DNA of 44,944 nt from an uncultured Lachnospiraceae bacterium (GCA_900548905.1 URMK01000057.1:1-44944), one strand, 5' to 3'. Shown: positions 1 through 9,331, numbered from the stretch's first letter. Program-made: numbers and translations. The notes: generated by a model not told the origin, from the letters alone.

Positions 1-196
1 GCAGTCCCGCTGCCCCTGGGAAAAGCCGGGAGGGGAAAGCGGGAGGGCAAAACCATGCGGCAGCACCACAGGGGGCGTGAACTGTAACGCACCGCGATAA
101 CTTCCTGCCGGTTTGGAAGCCATACCCGTGACTTTCCCGAAAAGCTGTGCTATACTTGTTAAGAAAACAAATACCGTGGGTGGGAACGGAGGAACT
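1..196. other. Upstream region without recognised gene
   Basis: No convincing coding region is visible before the first gene. The first ~110 bases are GC-rich and contain several short inverted G/C tracts, so this could be the 3' end of a structured RNA or of an untranslated region that starts outside the window. I could not match it to a known RNA family. A likely promoter for the next gene lies at 128-156. Confidence 0.3.
128..156 (+). promoter_or_regulatory. Probable sigma-A promoter of the NYN gene
   Basis: GTGACT at 128-133 and TATACT at 151-156 are separated by 17 bases. Transcription would begin near 163, which places the ATG at 197 on the transcript but excludes the upstream in-frame ATG at 113. 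Confidence 0.45.
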
Positions 197-1192
197 ATGG
201 AACGAGAAGAGGAAGAAAAGAAGCATTTTGCGGTCCTTATAGACGCGGATAATATCAGTGAAAAATATGCTTCAAGTATTTTCAATGAAATTGCGGATTA
301 CGGATATGCGTCCTATCGCCGCATTTACGGCAACTGGGCGAAAGGAAACGGCTGGAAGGAGGATACTCTCCTGGAGAACTCCATCAATCCAATCCAGCAG
401 TTCAATTACACAATAGGAAAAAATGCCACGGATATGGCCATGGTCATCGACGCCATGGATATCCTTTATTCCGGCAAGGTGGACGGGTTCTGCCTGGTTA
501 CCAGTGACAGTGATTTTACCAAGCTTGCCATGCGTCTGCGGGAAGAACAGATGTATGTGATCGGTATGGGAGAATCCAAAACTCCGCTGGCGCTGACCAA
601 GGCATGCAACAAGTTTATCCATCTGGATTTGATTTCTGGAGAGGTGGAGGACAAGAGCACGGAGAGCATCAAGACGACCGGAAGCGGAAGAAAGCAGAAA
701 TCACTGGCTGCCGAGGAGAAGCAGGACAGCACCGTTACTCCTATCAGCGAAATCGAAGAATCCATCATTACCTTTGTGCAGAACAATGAAAATAAAGGAA
801 AGCCGACCTATCTGGGCGAGGTGGGAAGCAGGCTCTGCGATAAGTTCATAGAATTTGATGCCAGAAACTACGGCTATACCAAGTTGGTTACCCTGTTGAA
901 GGACAAGTGTCCCAAGCTTGTGATTAAGCAGGAAGGGACCTCCTATCAGATAGAACTGAAAGAACAGACGGAGCCGGAAAACCTGGAAAAGGAAATCATT
1001 GCTTTCCTGAAACGAAACGACGGGAAGGTGGACAACCTGTCTCTGGTGCTGGAGCAGCTTAAGAAAAAGCATCCGAATTTCAATCTTAACGATTATGGCT
1101 ACAGCAGGATATCCAGCTTTTTACGCAGCTTTGATAAGATTACGGTACATGGGAATGCGCTTATGCTGAAGGAAACAGCTCACAAGAAATAA
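197..1192 (+). CDS. NYN domain protein with two OST-HTH/LOTUS domains
   Basis: A cytoplasmic 331-residue protein of the LabA/MARF1-like type. The N-terminal half is a NYN (PIN-like) domain: FAVLIDADN near residue 15, TDMAMVIDAMD in the middle and CLVTSDSDF with the acidic residues expected of a metal-dependent RNase fold. Two OST-HTH/LOTUS modules follow, near residues 184-255 and 263-327, both with the NYGY or DYGY core; this module binds RNA in known families. The ATG at 197 is chosen because GGAGGA lies just upstream and the predicted promoter lies between it and the 113 ATG. The gene is monocistronic, ended by a strong terminator. The family is clear; the RNA target is unknown. Confidence 0.85.
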   Translation: MEREEEEKKHFAVLIDADNISEKYASSIFNEIADYGYASYRRIYGNWAKGNGWKEDTLLENSINPIQQFNYTIGKNATDMAMVIDAMDILYSGKVDGFCLVTSDSDFTKLAMRLREEQMYVIGMGESKTPLALTKACNKFIHLDLISGEVEDKSTESIKTTGSGRKQKSLAAEEKQDSTVTPISEIEESIITFVQNNENKGKPTYLGEVGSRLCDKFIEFDARNYGYTKLVTLLKDKCPKLVIKQEGTSYQIELKEQTEPENLEKEIIAFLKRNDGKVDNLSLVLEQLKKKHPNFNLNDYGYSRISSFLRSFDKITVHGNALMLKETAHKK

Positions 1193-1215
1193 GCGGGCGG
1201 GAGTGGATACGAAAG

Positions 1216-1248
1216 AAAGCCGGGAAGAAGAAAACATCCCGGCTTTTT
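1216..1248 (+). terminator. Intrinsic terminator of the NYN gene
   Basis: A 10-bp stem (AAAGCCGGGA at 1216-1225 with TCCCGGCTTT at 1237-1246) is followed by a T run. It separates the NYN gene from the RpiR operon. Confidence 0.85.
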
Positions 1249-1275
1249 ATATTTTTTCCCTTTTCGTTTGCTGTC

Positions 1276-1304
1276 TTGACACCAATACAAGCAGTCTGTA
1301 CAAT
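1276..1304 (+). promoter_or_regulatory. Sigma-A promoter of the rpiR-led operon
   Basis: A consensus TTGACA at 1276-1281 and TACAAT at 1299-1304 are 17 bases apart. Start of transcription would be near 1311, about 78 bases before the rpiR start codon. Confidence 0.7.
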
Positions 1305-1388
1305 GAATCTGTATGTTTGTCAATGGAAAATCAAATACCCTGTAGATTATGCGCGGGTATCTGGTACACAGATAAAGAGTAAACAGGA

Positions 1389-2348
1389 ATGGATAATAAC
1401 TATGATATCATCACGAGAATAAACGAGAACTATTCCGGGATGAGCAAAGGACATAAAAAAATTGCTTCTTATATAATGGAGCACTATGATCAGGCGGCAT
1501 TTATGACGGCGGCGGCTTTGGGAAAGGAACTGTGCATCAGTGAATCCACAGTAGTCCGTTTTGCTGCCGGGATCGGCTATGACGGCTATCCGGGAATGCA
1601 GGCGGCGCTTGCCGCCTGGGTAAAGAGTAAGCTGAATACGGTAGGTCAGATGGGCGCCAGGTATGCCGGAAGCACCCAGTCGGAGGTGCTAGGCAGCGTG
1701 CTGGAAAACGACAGGGAGAATATCCGTGCTACGATGGAAAATCTGGATCCCGCGGCCTTTCAGACCGCAGTGGATATCATCCTTGAAGCCAGGACTGTCT
1801 ATATAGCGGGGATCCGGAGCTGTGCCCCGCTGGCCGAATTCCTCAGCTTCTACCTGAATATGATCCGCGGTAATATTGTGCTTCTTAAGACAACAAGCCT
1901 GAGTGAGGTTTTTGAGCAGATGCTGCGGATTGGGAAAGAGGACGCTATTATCGGAATCAGCTTTCCCCGGTATTCCATGCGTACACTGAAGGCTATGGAA
2001 TTTGCCAATGACAGAAATGCCAAGGTGATTACCATAACAGACAGTGTGCATTCGCCCATGAACCTGTATTCCTCCTGTAATCTGCTGGCAAAGAGTGAGA
2101 TGGTCTCTATTGTGGATTCCCTGGCAGCGCCCCTGAGCCTGATTAATGCTCTTGTGGTGGCCCTTTGCCTGAAACGGCCCGAAACCGTAAAGGAGAGCCT
2201 GGAGACACTGGAGGGGGCATGGAATAATTACCAGGTCTATTTAAATGACGAAATTAATTTTATCGATGAAGATACGGTCCTGTCCATCCCTTCCGTGAAG
2301 AAAAGCGGCGGCGAGACGGATGCGTCCATAACGGGAGAGCACATATGA
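1389..2348 (+). CDS. MurR/RpiR family transcriptional regulator
   Basis: A 319-residue sugar-phosphate-responsive regulator. Residues ~1-77 form the RpiR helix-turn-helix (MSKGHKKIASYIMEH, then ISESTVVRFAAGIGYDGY). Residues ~125-260 form a SIS domain (VYIAGIRSCAPLAEFLSFYL; ISFPRYSMRTL) that in this family binds a phosphosugar. The ribosome-binding site is weak, but no better in-frame start is seen. The stop overlaps the next start by four bases, so it is translationally coupled to the flavoprotein. No sugar-catabolic gene is adjacent, so its target is not obvious from context. Confidence 0.88.
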   Translation: MDNNYDIITRINENYSGMSKGHKKIASYIMEHYDQAAFMTAAALGKELCISESTVVRFAAGIGYDGYPGMQAALAAWVKSKLNTVGQMGARYAGSTQSEVLGSVLENDRENIRATMENLDPAAFQTAVDIILEARTVYIAGIRSCAPLAEFLSFYLNMIRGNIVLLKTTSLSEVFEQMLRIGKEDAIIGISFPRYSMRTLKAMEFANDRNAKVITITDSVHSPMNLYSSCNLLAKSEMVSIVDSLAAPLSLINALVVALCLKRPETVKESLETLEGAWNNYQVYLNDEINFIDEDTVLSIPSVKKSGGETDASITGEHI

Positions 2349-3652
2349 GCAGGGTTTTGGTAGTGGGCGGAGGCGCCGCAGGAATGATGGCAGCGTTTGC
2401 GGCAGCGGGAAAAGGCCATTCGGTCGTCCTTTTTGAAAAAAATGAAAAGCTTGGCAAGAAAATATATATTACGGGCAAGGGACGATGTAATGTTACCAAT
2501 GCCTGTGAACCGCAGGAGTTGTTTGACAATGTGGTCAGCAATTCGAAGTTTTTGTACAGCGCTTTTTATGGTTTTGACAACCACGCGGTGCAGCAGTTTT
2601 TTGAAAAAAGAGGCTGCCCGCTGAAAACGGAGAGAGGAAACCGGGTATTCCCCGTATCGGATCATTCCTCGGATGTGATCCGGGCCTTGGCGGGAGAACT
2701 GGAAAAGGCGGGCGTGCAGGTACGGCTTCATACGCCGGTTAAAAGGCTTCTCATAGAAAAGATGCAGGAGGATGGTCCCGGCAGGATAAAAGGCATTACG
2801 CTTTTATCCGGAGAAGAGGTGATGGGGGACGCGGTAGTTCTCGCCTGCGGCGGCCTTTCCTACCAGGCTACCGGATCCACCGGAGACGGTTACCGCATGG
2901 CCCGGGAGGCAGGCCATTCCCTGATCCCCTGCCTGCCGTCCCTTGTCCCTTTCCATATCAAAGAGGAGTGGTGCAGGCAGCTGCAGGGGCTGGCTCTGAA
3001 AAATGTAGCCGCCTCATTATATATAGAAGGAAAAGAAATATATGAAGGTTTTGGAGAGATGCTTTTCACCCATTTTGGGGTGAGCGGACCGCTGATTCTG
3101 AGCGCCAGCAGCTATTATCAGACCGCGGCGGAAAAGCAGAGAAAAAAGACGGAAAAGAAAGCAAAGAAAGCGGGGGACCAAAGCAGGGAGAAGAGTGCAC
3201 AGGCGCTTCTCAAGCTGGATTTAAAGCCTGCCCTTTCCGCGGAACAGTTGGATAAAAGAATCCTCCGGGATTTTGAAGACAATAAAAACAAACAGTTTAA
3301 AAATGCGGTGGACGGTTTGTTCCCGGCCCGTCTTGTCCCGGTAATGATTCAGCTATCCGGAATTGATCCCGAAAAGAAGGTTCATGAGATAACGAGGGAA
3401 GAACGAAAATATTTTGCGGAATGTATCAAGGGGCTGTCACTGACCGTAACGGGGACAAGGGGGTTTGAAGAAGCCATTATTACCCGGGGAGGTATTAAGG
3501 TTAAGGAAGTGAATCCCTCCACAATGGAATCAAAACTGGTATCCGGTCTGTACATGGCAGGGGAAATGCTGGACCTGGATGCACTGACAGGAGGGTTTAA
3601 CCTGCAGATAGCCTGGTCAACCGGACATCTGGCGGGAGTGAGCATTCCCTGA
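2345..3652 (+). CDS. BaiN/HI0933-family NAD(P)/FAD-dependent oxidoreductase
   Basis: A 435-residue flavoprotein. The N-terminal dinucleotide-binding motif VVGGGAAGMMAA is followed by the family signature KKIYITGKGRCNVTN, which in this family contacts FAD. The C-terminal FAD motif GLYMAGEMLDLDALTGGFN is intact. A lysine/glutamate-rich insert near residues 260-290 looks like a flexible, lineage-specific loop. The family is widespread in Bacillota and often lies next to cmk, ispH and rpsA, as here. Its substrate is generally unknown. The BaiN name comes from bile-acid work and need not apply. It overlaps rpiR by four bases. Confidence 0.88.
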   Translation: MSRVLVVGGGAAGMMAAFAAAGKGHSVVLFEKNEKLGKKIYITGKGRCNVTNACEPQELFDNVVSNSKFLYSAFYGFDNHAVQQFFEKRGCPLKTERGNRVFPVSDHSSDVIRALAGELEKAGVQVRLHTPVKRLLIEKMQEDGPGRIKGITLLSGEEVMGDAVVLACGGLSYQATGSTGDGYRMAREAGHSLIPCLPSLVPFHIKEEWCRQLQGLALKNVAASLYIEGKEIYEGFGEMLFTHFGVSGPLILSASSYYQTAAEKQRKKTEKKAKKAGDQSREKSAQALLKLDLKPALSAEQLDKRILRDFEDNKNKQFKNAVDGLFPARLVPVMIQLSGIDPEKKVHEITREERKYFAECIKGLSLTVTGTRGFEEAIITRGGIKVKEVNPSTMESKLVSGLYMAGEMLDLDALTGGFNLQIAWSTGHLAGVSIP

Positions 3653-3707
3653 CGGAAAAAAGAAGACGCATCAGCCGAAAAGGCAGGATGCACAGATAGG
3701 AGCAGAT

Positions 3708-4379
3708 ATGAGTTATAATATAGCTATTGACGGGCCGGCTGGAGCCGGAAAAAGTACGATTGCCAAATTGCTTGCACAGAAGCTGGGATATGTATATGTG
3801 GATACCGGAGCGATGTACCGGGCGATTGCCCTGTATCTGCTCCGTGAAAAGGTACTGCCCGGGGACACGGAGACTATCAGCAGCACCTGTAACGGGGCGG
3901 AGGTTACCCTGCTTTATCAGGATGGGGAGCAGATGGTGCTACTGAACGGGGAAAATGTAAATGGGTTTATCCGTACCGAAGAGGTGGGGAATATGGCCTC
4001 CAATGCGTCCGCTGTTCCGGCCGTTCGGGCGAGGCTGCTGCAGCTTCAAAGGGATTTGGCTGCCAGTGCAAACGTGATTATGGACGGCAGGGATATCGGT
4101 ACCTGTGTTCTTCCGGATGCCGATGTGAAAATATTCCTGACAGCGGGCAGCGCCGTACGGGCCAGGCGCAGATATGAGGAACTTTTGGCAAAAGGGACGC
4201 CTGAGAGTTTTGAACAGATAGAAAAGGATATTATCGAAAGGGATGCCAGGGACAGGAACCGGGAAATTTCCCCGCTGCGTCAGGCAGAGGATGCCTGTCT
4301 GGTAGATACCTCCGATATGGATATCCCGCAGGTAGTGGATACCATACTGGAAATCTGCCGGCAGAAAGGGTGCATATGA
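3708..4379 (+). CDS. cmk: Cytidylate kinase
   Basis: Phosphorylates CMP and dCMP to the diphosphates using ATP. The 223-residue length is normal for the family. It has the P-loop GPAGAGKSTIAK at residues 8-19, the CMP-binding segment YVDTGAMYRAIALY, the MDGRDIGTCVLPDADVKIFL segment, and the lid region with RYEELLAKG and ERDARDRNRE. AGGAG lies six bases before the ATG. The gene sits between the BaiN-like flavoprotein and ispH, a common clostridial arrangement; plsC, often found in this run, is absent. Confidence 0.95.
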   Translation: MSYNIAIDGPAGAGKSTIAKLLAQKLGYVYVDTGAMYRAIALYLLREKVLPGDTETISSTCNGAEVTLLYQDGEQMVLLNGENVNGFIRTEEVGNMASNASAVPAVRARLLQLQRDLAASANVIMDGRDIGTCVLPDADVKIFLTAGSAVRARRRYEELLAKGTPESFEQIEKDIIERDARDRNREISPLRQAEDACLVDTSDMDIPQVVDTILEICRQKGCI

Positions 4380-4380
4380 T

Positions 4381-5229
4381 ATGGAAGTGATACTTGCGGA
4401 AAGCGCCGGCTTCTGCTTTGGCGTTAAGCGGGCTGTTGACAAGGTCTATGAACAGATTGCTACCGGCAAGAAAATTTATACCTACGGACCGATTATCCAT
4501 AACGAATTTGTCGTGCAGGATTTGGAAAAAAGAGGGGTACAGGTGATCGAATCCGAAGAGGAACTGGAAGCTCTTAAAGAGGGGACGGTGGTGATCCGAT
4601 CCCACGGAGTATCCAAAGCAATCTGCGAAAAAATAGAAAAACAGGGCCTGGAATGCGTGGATGCCACCTGCCCCTTCGTAAAACGGATTCATAAAATTGT
4701 GGAAAAAGAAAGTGCGGCAGGTTGTCAGATAGTTATCATCGGAAATGCCGGACACCCTGAAGTAGAGGGGATCCGCGGCTGGTCACTCACGCCCGCAGCC
4801 GTTGTGGAGTCGGAAAAAGAGGCGCAGGAATTTGTCCCGGAAGCAGGGAAAAAACTATGTATTGTGTCGCAGACGACATTTAACTACAATAAATTTCAAG
4901 AATTAGTTGAAATTTTTCTAAAAAAAGGTTATGATATTAGTGTTGTGAATACTATCTGTAACGCAACTGAGGAGAGACAAACTGAGGCAAAGGATATTGC
5001 AGCGAAGGTCGATGCAATGATTGTTATCGGTGGGAAGCACAGTTCCAATACAAGAAAACTGTATGAAATATGCTGCAGGGAATGTGCTCACACCTGTTTG
5101 ATACAGACACTGGATGACTTGCATTTAGAACTACCCAAAGCTGTCCGCCTGGTGGGTATTACAGCCGGAGCGTCTACCCCGAATAAATTAATCGAGGAGG
5201 TTCAAAATTATGTCAGAATTAACTTTTGA
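4381..5229 (+). CDS. ispH: 4-hydroxy-3-methylbut-2-enyl diphosphate reductase
   Basis: Last enzyme of the MEP isoprenoid pathway; it reduces HMBPP to IPP and DMAPP through a [4Fe-4S] cluster. At 282 residues it is full length. The three cluster cysteines are visible in AGFCFGVKRAV, VDATCPFVKRIH and NTICNATEERQ. The substrate-binding histidines include YGPIIHNEFV, RSHGVSK and GNAGHPEVEG. Only one base separates it from cmk. Its last 20 bases overlap rpsA in a different frame. In several clostridia IspH and S1 are one fused polypeptide; here a single +1 shift at the final UUU-UGA would join them (see findings). Confidence 0.95.
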   Translation: MEVILAESAGFCFGVKRAVDKVYEQIATGKKIYTYGPIIHNEFVVQDLEKRGVQVIESEEELEALKEGTVVIRSHGVSKAICEKIEKQGLECVDATCPFVKRIHKIVEKESAAGCQIVIIGNAGHPEVEGIRGWSLTPAAVVESEKEAQEFVPEAGKKLCIVSQTTFNYNKFQELVEIFLKKGYDISVVNTICNATEERQTEAKDIAAKVDAMIVIGGKHSSNTRKLYEICCRECAHTCLIQTLDDLHLELPKAVRLVGITAGASTPNKLIEEVQNYVRINF

Positions 5230-6391
5230 ACAAATGTTGGAGGAATCATTAAAAACTATACACGCGGGAGAGGTAGTCGAAGGTACGGTTATCGATGTTA
5301 AGCCTGAAGAAGTGATTCTTAACATCGGATACAAGTCGGACGGTGTTCTCACAAGGAACGAATATACCAATGATCCCGGCGTGGATATGACAGCGGTCGT
5401 AAAGCCTGGCGACAAGATGGAAGTTAAGGTACTGAAGGTAAATGACGGAGAAGGACAGGTTATCCTTTCCTATAAGCGTCTTGCTGCCGACAGAGGAAAC
5501 AAGAGAATAGAAGAAGCTTATAACAACCATGAAGTACTCACCGCAAAAGTTACCCAGGTACTGGACGGCGGTTTGAGCGTAGTAGTAGAAGAAGTCAGAA
5601 TTTTTATCCCTGCAAGCCTTGTATCCGATACGTATGAAAAGGATCTGAACAAGTATGCAGGACAGGATATTGAATTCGTAATCAGTGAATACAATCCCAA
5701 GAGAAGAAGATATATCGGTGACCGCAAGCAGCTTATCGTTGCCAAGAAAGCGGTGATGCAGAAGGAACTTCTGGAAAGAATCCATGAAGGTGATGTTGTG
5801 GAAGGAACCGTTAAGAATGTGACGGATTTCGGTGCCTTCATCGATTTGGGCGGTGCGGACGGACTGCTTCATATTTCCGAAATGTCCTGGGGAAGAGTGG
5901 AACATCCCAAGAAAGTATTTAAAGTTGGGGATCAGGTTACCGTTCAGATCAAAGAGATCAACGGCAATAAGATCGCACTCAGCATGAAATTTGATGATGC
6001 GAATCCCTGGAAGAACGCTGCTGAGAAATATGCGGTTGGGAATGTTGTAACCGGAAGAGTGGCAAGAATGACTGACTTCGGTGCATTCGTTGAACTGGAG
6101 CCCGGAATTGATGCACTGCTTCATGTTTCCCAGATTGCAAAAGAGCATGTGGACAAACCTTCCGATGTTCTGAAGACAGGGGAAGAGATCACTGCTAAGG
6201 TAGTTGATTTCAATGAAGATGATAAGAAAATCAGCCTGAGCATCAAAGCTATGCTTGCTCCCGAACCCAAGGAAGTAAAGGATGAGGAGCCTGTACAGGA
6301 AGAATCCGATGAGGATGCGGTTTCTGTTGATATTGATGCCGTAATTGCTAAACAAAAAGCGGAAGCTCCTGCAGAAGATTCTGCTGAATAA
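5210..6391 (+). CDS. rpsA: 30S ribosomal protein S1-like protein
   Basis: A 393-residue RNA-binding protein with four consecutive S1 (OB-fold) repeats starting near residues 17, 105, 190 and 275. The third and fourth carry the typical VTDFGAFIDLGGADGLLHIS and MTDFGAFVELEPGIDALLHV cores. The C-terminal ~40 residues are acidic and low in complexity. Four-domain S1 proteins are normal for Bacillota, shorter than the six-domain enterobacterial form. GAGGAGG at 5194-5200, inside ispH, is the ribosome-binding site for the ATG at 5210. It ends the rpiR-to-rpsA run, followed by a terminator. Confidence 0.93.
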   Translation: MSELTFEQMLEESLKTIHAGEVVEGTVIDVKPEEVILNIGYKSDGVLTRNEYTNDPGVDMTAVVKPGDKMEVKVLKVNDGEGQVILSYKRLAADRGNKRIEEAYNNHEVLTAKVTQVLDGGLSVVVEEVRIFIPASLVSDTYEKDLNKYAGQDIEFVISEYNPKRRRYIGDRKQLIVAKKAVMQKELLERIHEGDVVEGTVKNVTDFGAFIDLGGADGLLHISEMSWGRVEHPKKVFKVGDQVTVQIKEINGNKIALSMKFDDANPWKNAAEKYAVGNVVTGRVARMTDFGAFVELEPGIDALLHVSQIAKEHVDKPSDVLKTGEEITAKVVDFNEDDKKISLSIKAMLAPEPKEVKDEEPVQEESDEDAVSVDIDAVIAKQKAEAPAEDSAE

Positions 6392-6428
6392 TCAAGAAGT
6401 TTTGTGGGCGGCATATTATGCTGTTTAT

Positions 6429-6459
6429 GGGATGCGGTATATTCCGCGTCCCTTTTTTT
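6429..6459 (+). terminator. Intrinsic terminator after rpsA
   Basis: A nine-base stem with one G-U pair (GGGATGCGG at 6429-6437 with CCGCGTCCC at 6444-6452) is followed by seven T residues. Confidence 0.85.
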
Positions 6460-6533
6460 GGACATAAGGATGGTTCGCACAGCGTGGCATCCGTTGTTCG
6501 GACATCCTGCCGGGGATGGGGAAGGAACGGGAA

Positions 6534-7031
6534 ATGAGTAAAATCATCAATGAGCCAAAAAGGAAAAATCCTTTAATTAAAGCGATCCGTGAGCTTTTGG
6601 AGCATCGGGCCCTGTGGCTTTATCTGTTATGTGATGAAGCGGCAAAGAAGGGGATAGATCCGTTTTCGTTTGCTCCTGACGCGATCCGCCGCTGCGGCCA
6701 TATGCAGGGAAAAGATCTGGTGGCAAAGGGAAATACCAAAAGCCTGAAGGGGCTTCGGAAAACCTTATTCACCAAACCTGCCCAAATGGTTTTTGAAATG
6801 GATATCAGGAAATGTACGGATGATGAACTGGAGATCCATTTCCATTACTGTCCTCTGGTAAAGGCCTGGCAGAAGGCCGGCTGCAGTGATGAGGAAATAG
6901 CCCGTCTGTGTGATACCGCCATGTGCGGTGACAGGGGCATCGGCGAGACCTACGGCTGCAGCCTGGATCTGCCGGAAACCATTGCGAATGGGGATAATAT
7001 CTGCCATTTGCGGTATTATAGAAATAAATAA
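6534..7031 (+). CDS. ATC-hydrolase-like protein (L-2-amino-thiazoline-4-carboxylate hydrolase family, tentative)
   Basis: A soluble 165-residue protein. From memory it resembles the small family annotated as L-2-amino-thiazoline-4-carboxylic acid hydrolase, common in gut Clostridia. The supporting features are a helical N-terminus, FHYCPLVKAWQKAGCSDEEI near residue 105 and LCDTAMCGDRGIGE, which look like the conserved core with a Cys and acidic residues. The ATG at 6534 is preferred over the ATG at 6516 because a GGGAAGG site lies eight bases before it and the earlier start has none. The real substrate in such organisms is unlikely to be thiazoline carboxylate. No partner gene is evident. Confidence 0.6.
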   Translation: MSKIINEPKRKNPLIKAIRELLEHRALWLYLLCDEAAKKGIDPFSFAPDAIRRCGHMQGKDLVAKGNTKSLKGLRKTLFTKPAQMVFEMDIRKCTDDELEIHFHYCPLVKAWQKAGCSDEEIARLCDTAMCGDRGIGETYGCSLDLPETIANGDNICHLRYYRNK

Positions 7032-7105
7032 AAGTCCGAAGCCGGCAGAGGGGGACGGCTGCGCGGCAGAGATTAGCTTCTTAACTAACAATTCGGAGGA
7101 TGACC

Positions 7106-9331
7106 ATGAAAAAGAAGGTTCTGTATGTTGCAGCAGTACTGGCTGCTTTGCTTTTTATCTGGCTGGGAAAGGAAGATAACAAGCCGCTGGTGCTAAAGGG
7201 CACGGATTTGAATCAGACGGCGGGAATCAGCGATTATACCGGTCTGATTGCTATTGATGAGTCGGCGACGTATTTTGGCATGTTCGCCTACACGGATGAT
7301 TATGTGCTGAATAAGGGGACTTATACCATACGCCCCGAATACTCCAACACTTCATCCGATAATATCATTGAAGTATGGGATAACGGCACCAAGGTGGCCC
7401 AATGGAGCCTGGAAAGCACGGACGGTGAGAAGACCACCAGGGATTACACCTTTACTCTCGATAAAGATTCCCAGCAGCTTCATATCCGCATTTACTATCA
7501 GGGCGTGGGAAGCCTGATATTGAATACCATGTCGCTGGTGCCTCATGATGCATTTTACCAGGATGCCCCGTATCTTATGGTTTTGGTCATCCTGCTTGCT
7601 GTTACCGGGATTTTCCTTGCAGCCTACGAAAAAAAACATCCTTCCTGCCGGGAAAGAAAGGTTACCTTCCTGATCCTGGCAGGCCTTTGCCTGTATTCTT
7701 CCATGCCGCTTTTTATCCAGTCCTTTGCCCAGGCGGATGATGTATGCTATCATCTTCTGCGCATTGAAGGACTGAAGGACGGTATGCTGGACAGCCAGTT
7801 TCCGGTGGTTATCTTTCCGGAGGCTTTGGCGGGAAACGGTTATCTGAACAGTATGTATCCCTACCTATTCCTGTATATCCCTGCTTTTTTACGGCTGCTG
7901 GGGGTATCGCTCGCCCTGTCCTATAAAACGCTGATCTTCCTTGCCAATATCGCTACGGTTGCAGTTATTTATAAGGTGCTGAAGTCTATGACCCCTTCCC
8001 GCTATGCCTGTATTCTGGGAACAGCCCTTTATATCCTGCTGCCTTACCGGTTTACCAACATTTATGCAAGGGGGGCCTTGGGAGAAACGCTGGCGCTGAC
8101 CTTCCTGCCGCTCATTATCGGAGGCTTTTACCATGTTCTCATGGAGGATAAGAAAAAGTGGCCCTGGCTTGTCATAGGTTTTACAGGGGTGATTGAAAGC
8201 CATGTCCTGAGTACGGCGGCCATGGCGGTCATATTCGGCGTATGCTGTCTTTTGTTTATCCGGGATCTCCTCCGGGATAAGAGATGGCTGGAAATGGCGA
8301 AGGCGGCCGGCCTTACCGTGCTTCTGAACCTGTGGTTCCTGGTTCCCTTCCTTTATTTCTTCCTGAAGGAAAACCTGTACCAAAAGGCCCTGGACTGGAG
8401 CGGTTTCTCGGAATACTCCATCAATGCTTCCTTCCTGGCGGATACCTTCCATACCAATGATTACCGTTTCCTCTCGCTGGGACTTCCGGTCCTGGGCTGT
8501 GCGGGCGTATGCGTGCTGAAGCTGCTCTGTGAGAAAACGGAAGAAAAGAACGGAAAAAGGGATAAATTCCTGACATACCTTTTTGGCGGAGCCTGTGTGC
8601 TGACCTTCCTGGTAACCGGATATTTCGGAAGCAAGACGCTGAAAGAACTCATACCCGCCATAGAACCGGTCCTGCGCACTATACAGTTTCCCTGGAGACT
8701 GCTTGCGCCGGCAGGGATCCTGTTCATTTTTGCTGGTGTTATCTGGCTGTCGGAATCAGCCGTATTAAAGCCGTACCGGAATCTGGTCTTTGCATTCCTG
8801 GTGGGAGTCAATCTGCTGACCTGCCTGAACCAGCCTTATAATCAGAATAATTTTGCTTACAAGGATTATGATGATACCACAACCGTCGGGCACCAGGATA
8901 AGATAATAGGTATCCCCAAATCCGACGCTACGGTGATATACCCGTATGAATGGCGGATAGATGCACTTATGGATGATAAGCTGACCTCCGATCTGCAGCT
9001 TTCCGATGCCGAAAAGGTGACGGTGGAAAACTATGTGAAAAAGGGAACCCACGCAACCTTTACCTACCGGACTTCGGAGGAAGGGCAGTATGTGGATTTC
9101 CCTCTGCAGAAATACCTGGGGTATGCGGCGCAGGATGAAACGGGGAAAGAACTGGAAATAACCTATGGGAATAATTACCGCATACGGGCAATGCTTACCG
9201 GTGACGGACAAAGCCATACCGTAAACGTGAGATACCGTCAGCCGGTGATATTCCGCCTGTCCCAGGCAGTTTCCCTGCTCACTCTTCTGGGCTGCATTGC
9301 TCTTGCGGTTAAGAAGAGGAGAAGACATTAA
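7106..9331 (+). CDS. Large multi-pass membrane protein, GT-C/PTPS-related type
   Basis: A 741-residue membrane protein. After one N-terminal membrane segment comes an extracytoplasmic beta-rich domain (~25-150), then about ten or more hydrophobic helices, then a soluble C-terminal domain (~590-715) and a last helix before a basic tail. The segment with DDVCYHLLRIEGLKDGM and the following proline-rich loops recalls the PF10131 (PTPS-related) and GT-C glycosyltransferase-like families, which use lipid-linked sugar donors; the acidic pair DD in the first large loop fits that fold. The second ATG at 7106 is used because GGAGG at 7095-7099 directly abuts the first ATG at 7100. It converges with the next gene, overlapping by four bases. 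The substrate is unknown. Confidence 0.6.
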   Translation: MKKKVLYVAAVLAALLFIWLGKEDNKPLVLKGTDLNQTAGISDYTGLIAIDESATYFGMFAYTDDYVLNKGTYTIRPEYSNTSSDNIIEVWDNGTKVAQWSLESTDGEKTTRDYTFTLDKDSQQLHIRIYYQGVGSLILNTMSLVPHDAFYQDAPYLMVLVILLAVTGIFLAAYEKKHPSCRERKVTFLILAGLCLYSSMPLFIQSFAQADDVCYHLLRIEGLKDGMLDSQFPVVIFPEALAGNGYLNSMYPYLFLYIPAFLRLLGVSLALSYKTLIFLANIATVAVIYKVLKSMTPSRYACILGTALYILLPYRFTNIYARGALGETLALTFLPLIIGGFYHVLMEDKKKWPWLVIGFTGVIESHVLSTAAMAVIFGVCCLLFIRDLLRDKRWLEMAKAAGLTVLLNLWFLVPFLYFFLKENLYQKALDWSGFSEYSINASFLADTFHTNDYRFLSLGLPVLGCAGVCVLKLLCEKTEEKNGKRDKFLTYLFGGACVLTFLVTGYFGSKTLKELIPAIEPVLRTIQFPWRLLAPAGILFIFAGVIWLSESAVLKPYRNLVFAFLVGVNLLTCLNQPYNQNNFAYKDYDDTTTVGHQDKIIGIPKSDATVIYPYEWRIDALMDDKLTSDLQLSDAEKVTVENYVKKGTHATFTYRTSEEGQYVDFPLQKYLGYAAQDETGKELEITYGNNYRIRAMLTGDGQSHTVNVRYRQPVIFRLSQAVSLLTLLGCIALAVKKRRRH

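Noticed and set aside
1..112. Possible cobalamin-type riboswitch fragment
   Set aside because: Some short words resemble the element (a G-T-C-C-C-G-C run and a late C-C-T-G-C-C), but the conserved core is not there in order, the 5' part lies outside the window and the downstream NYN gene is not a typical target.
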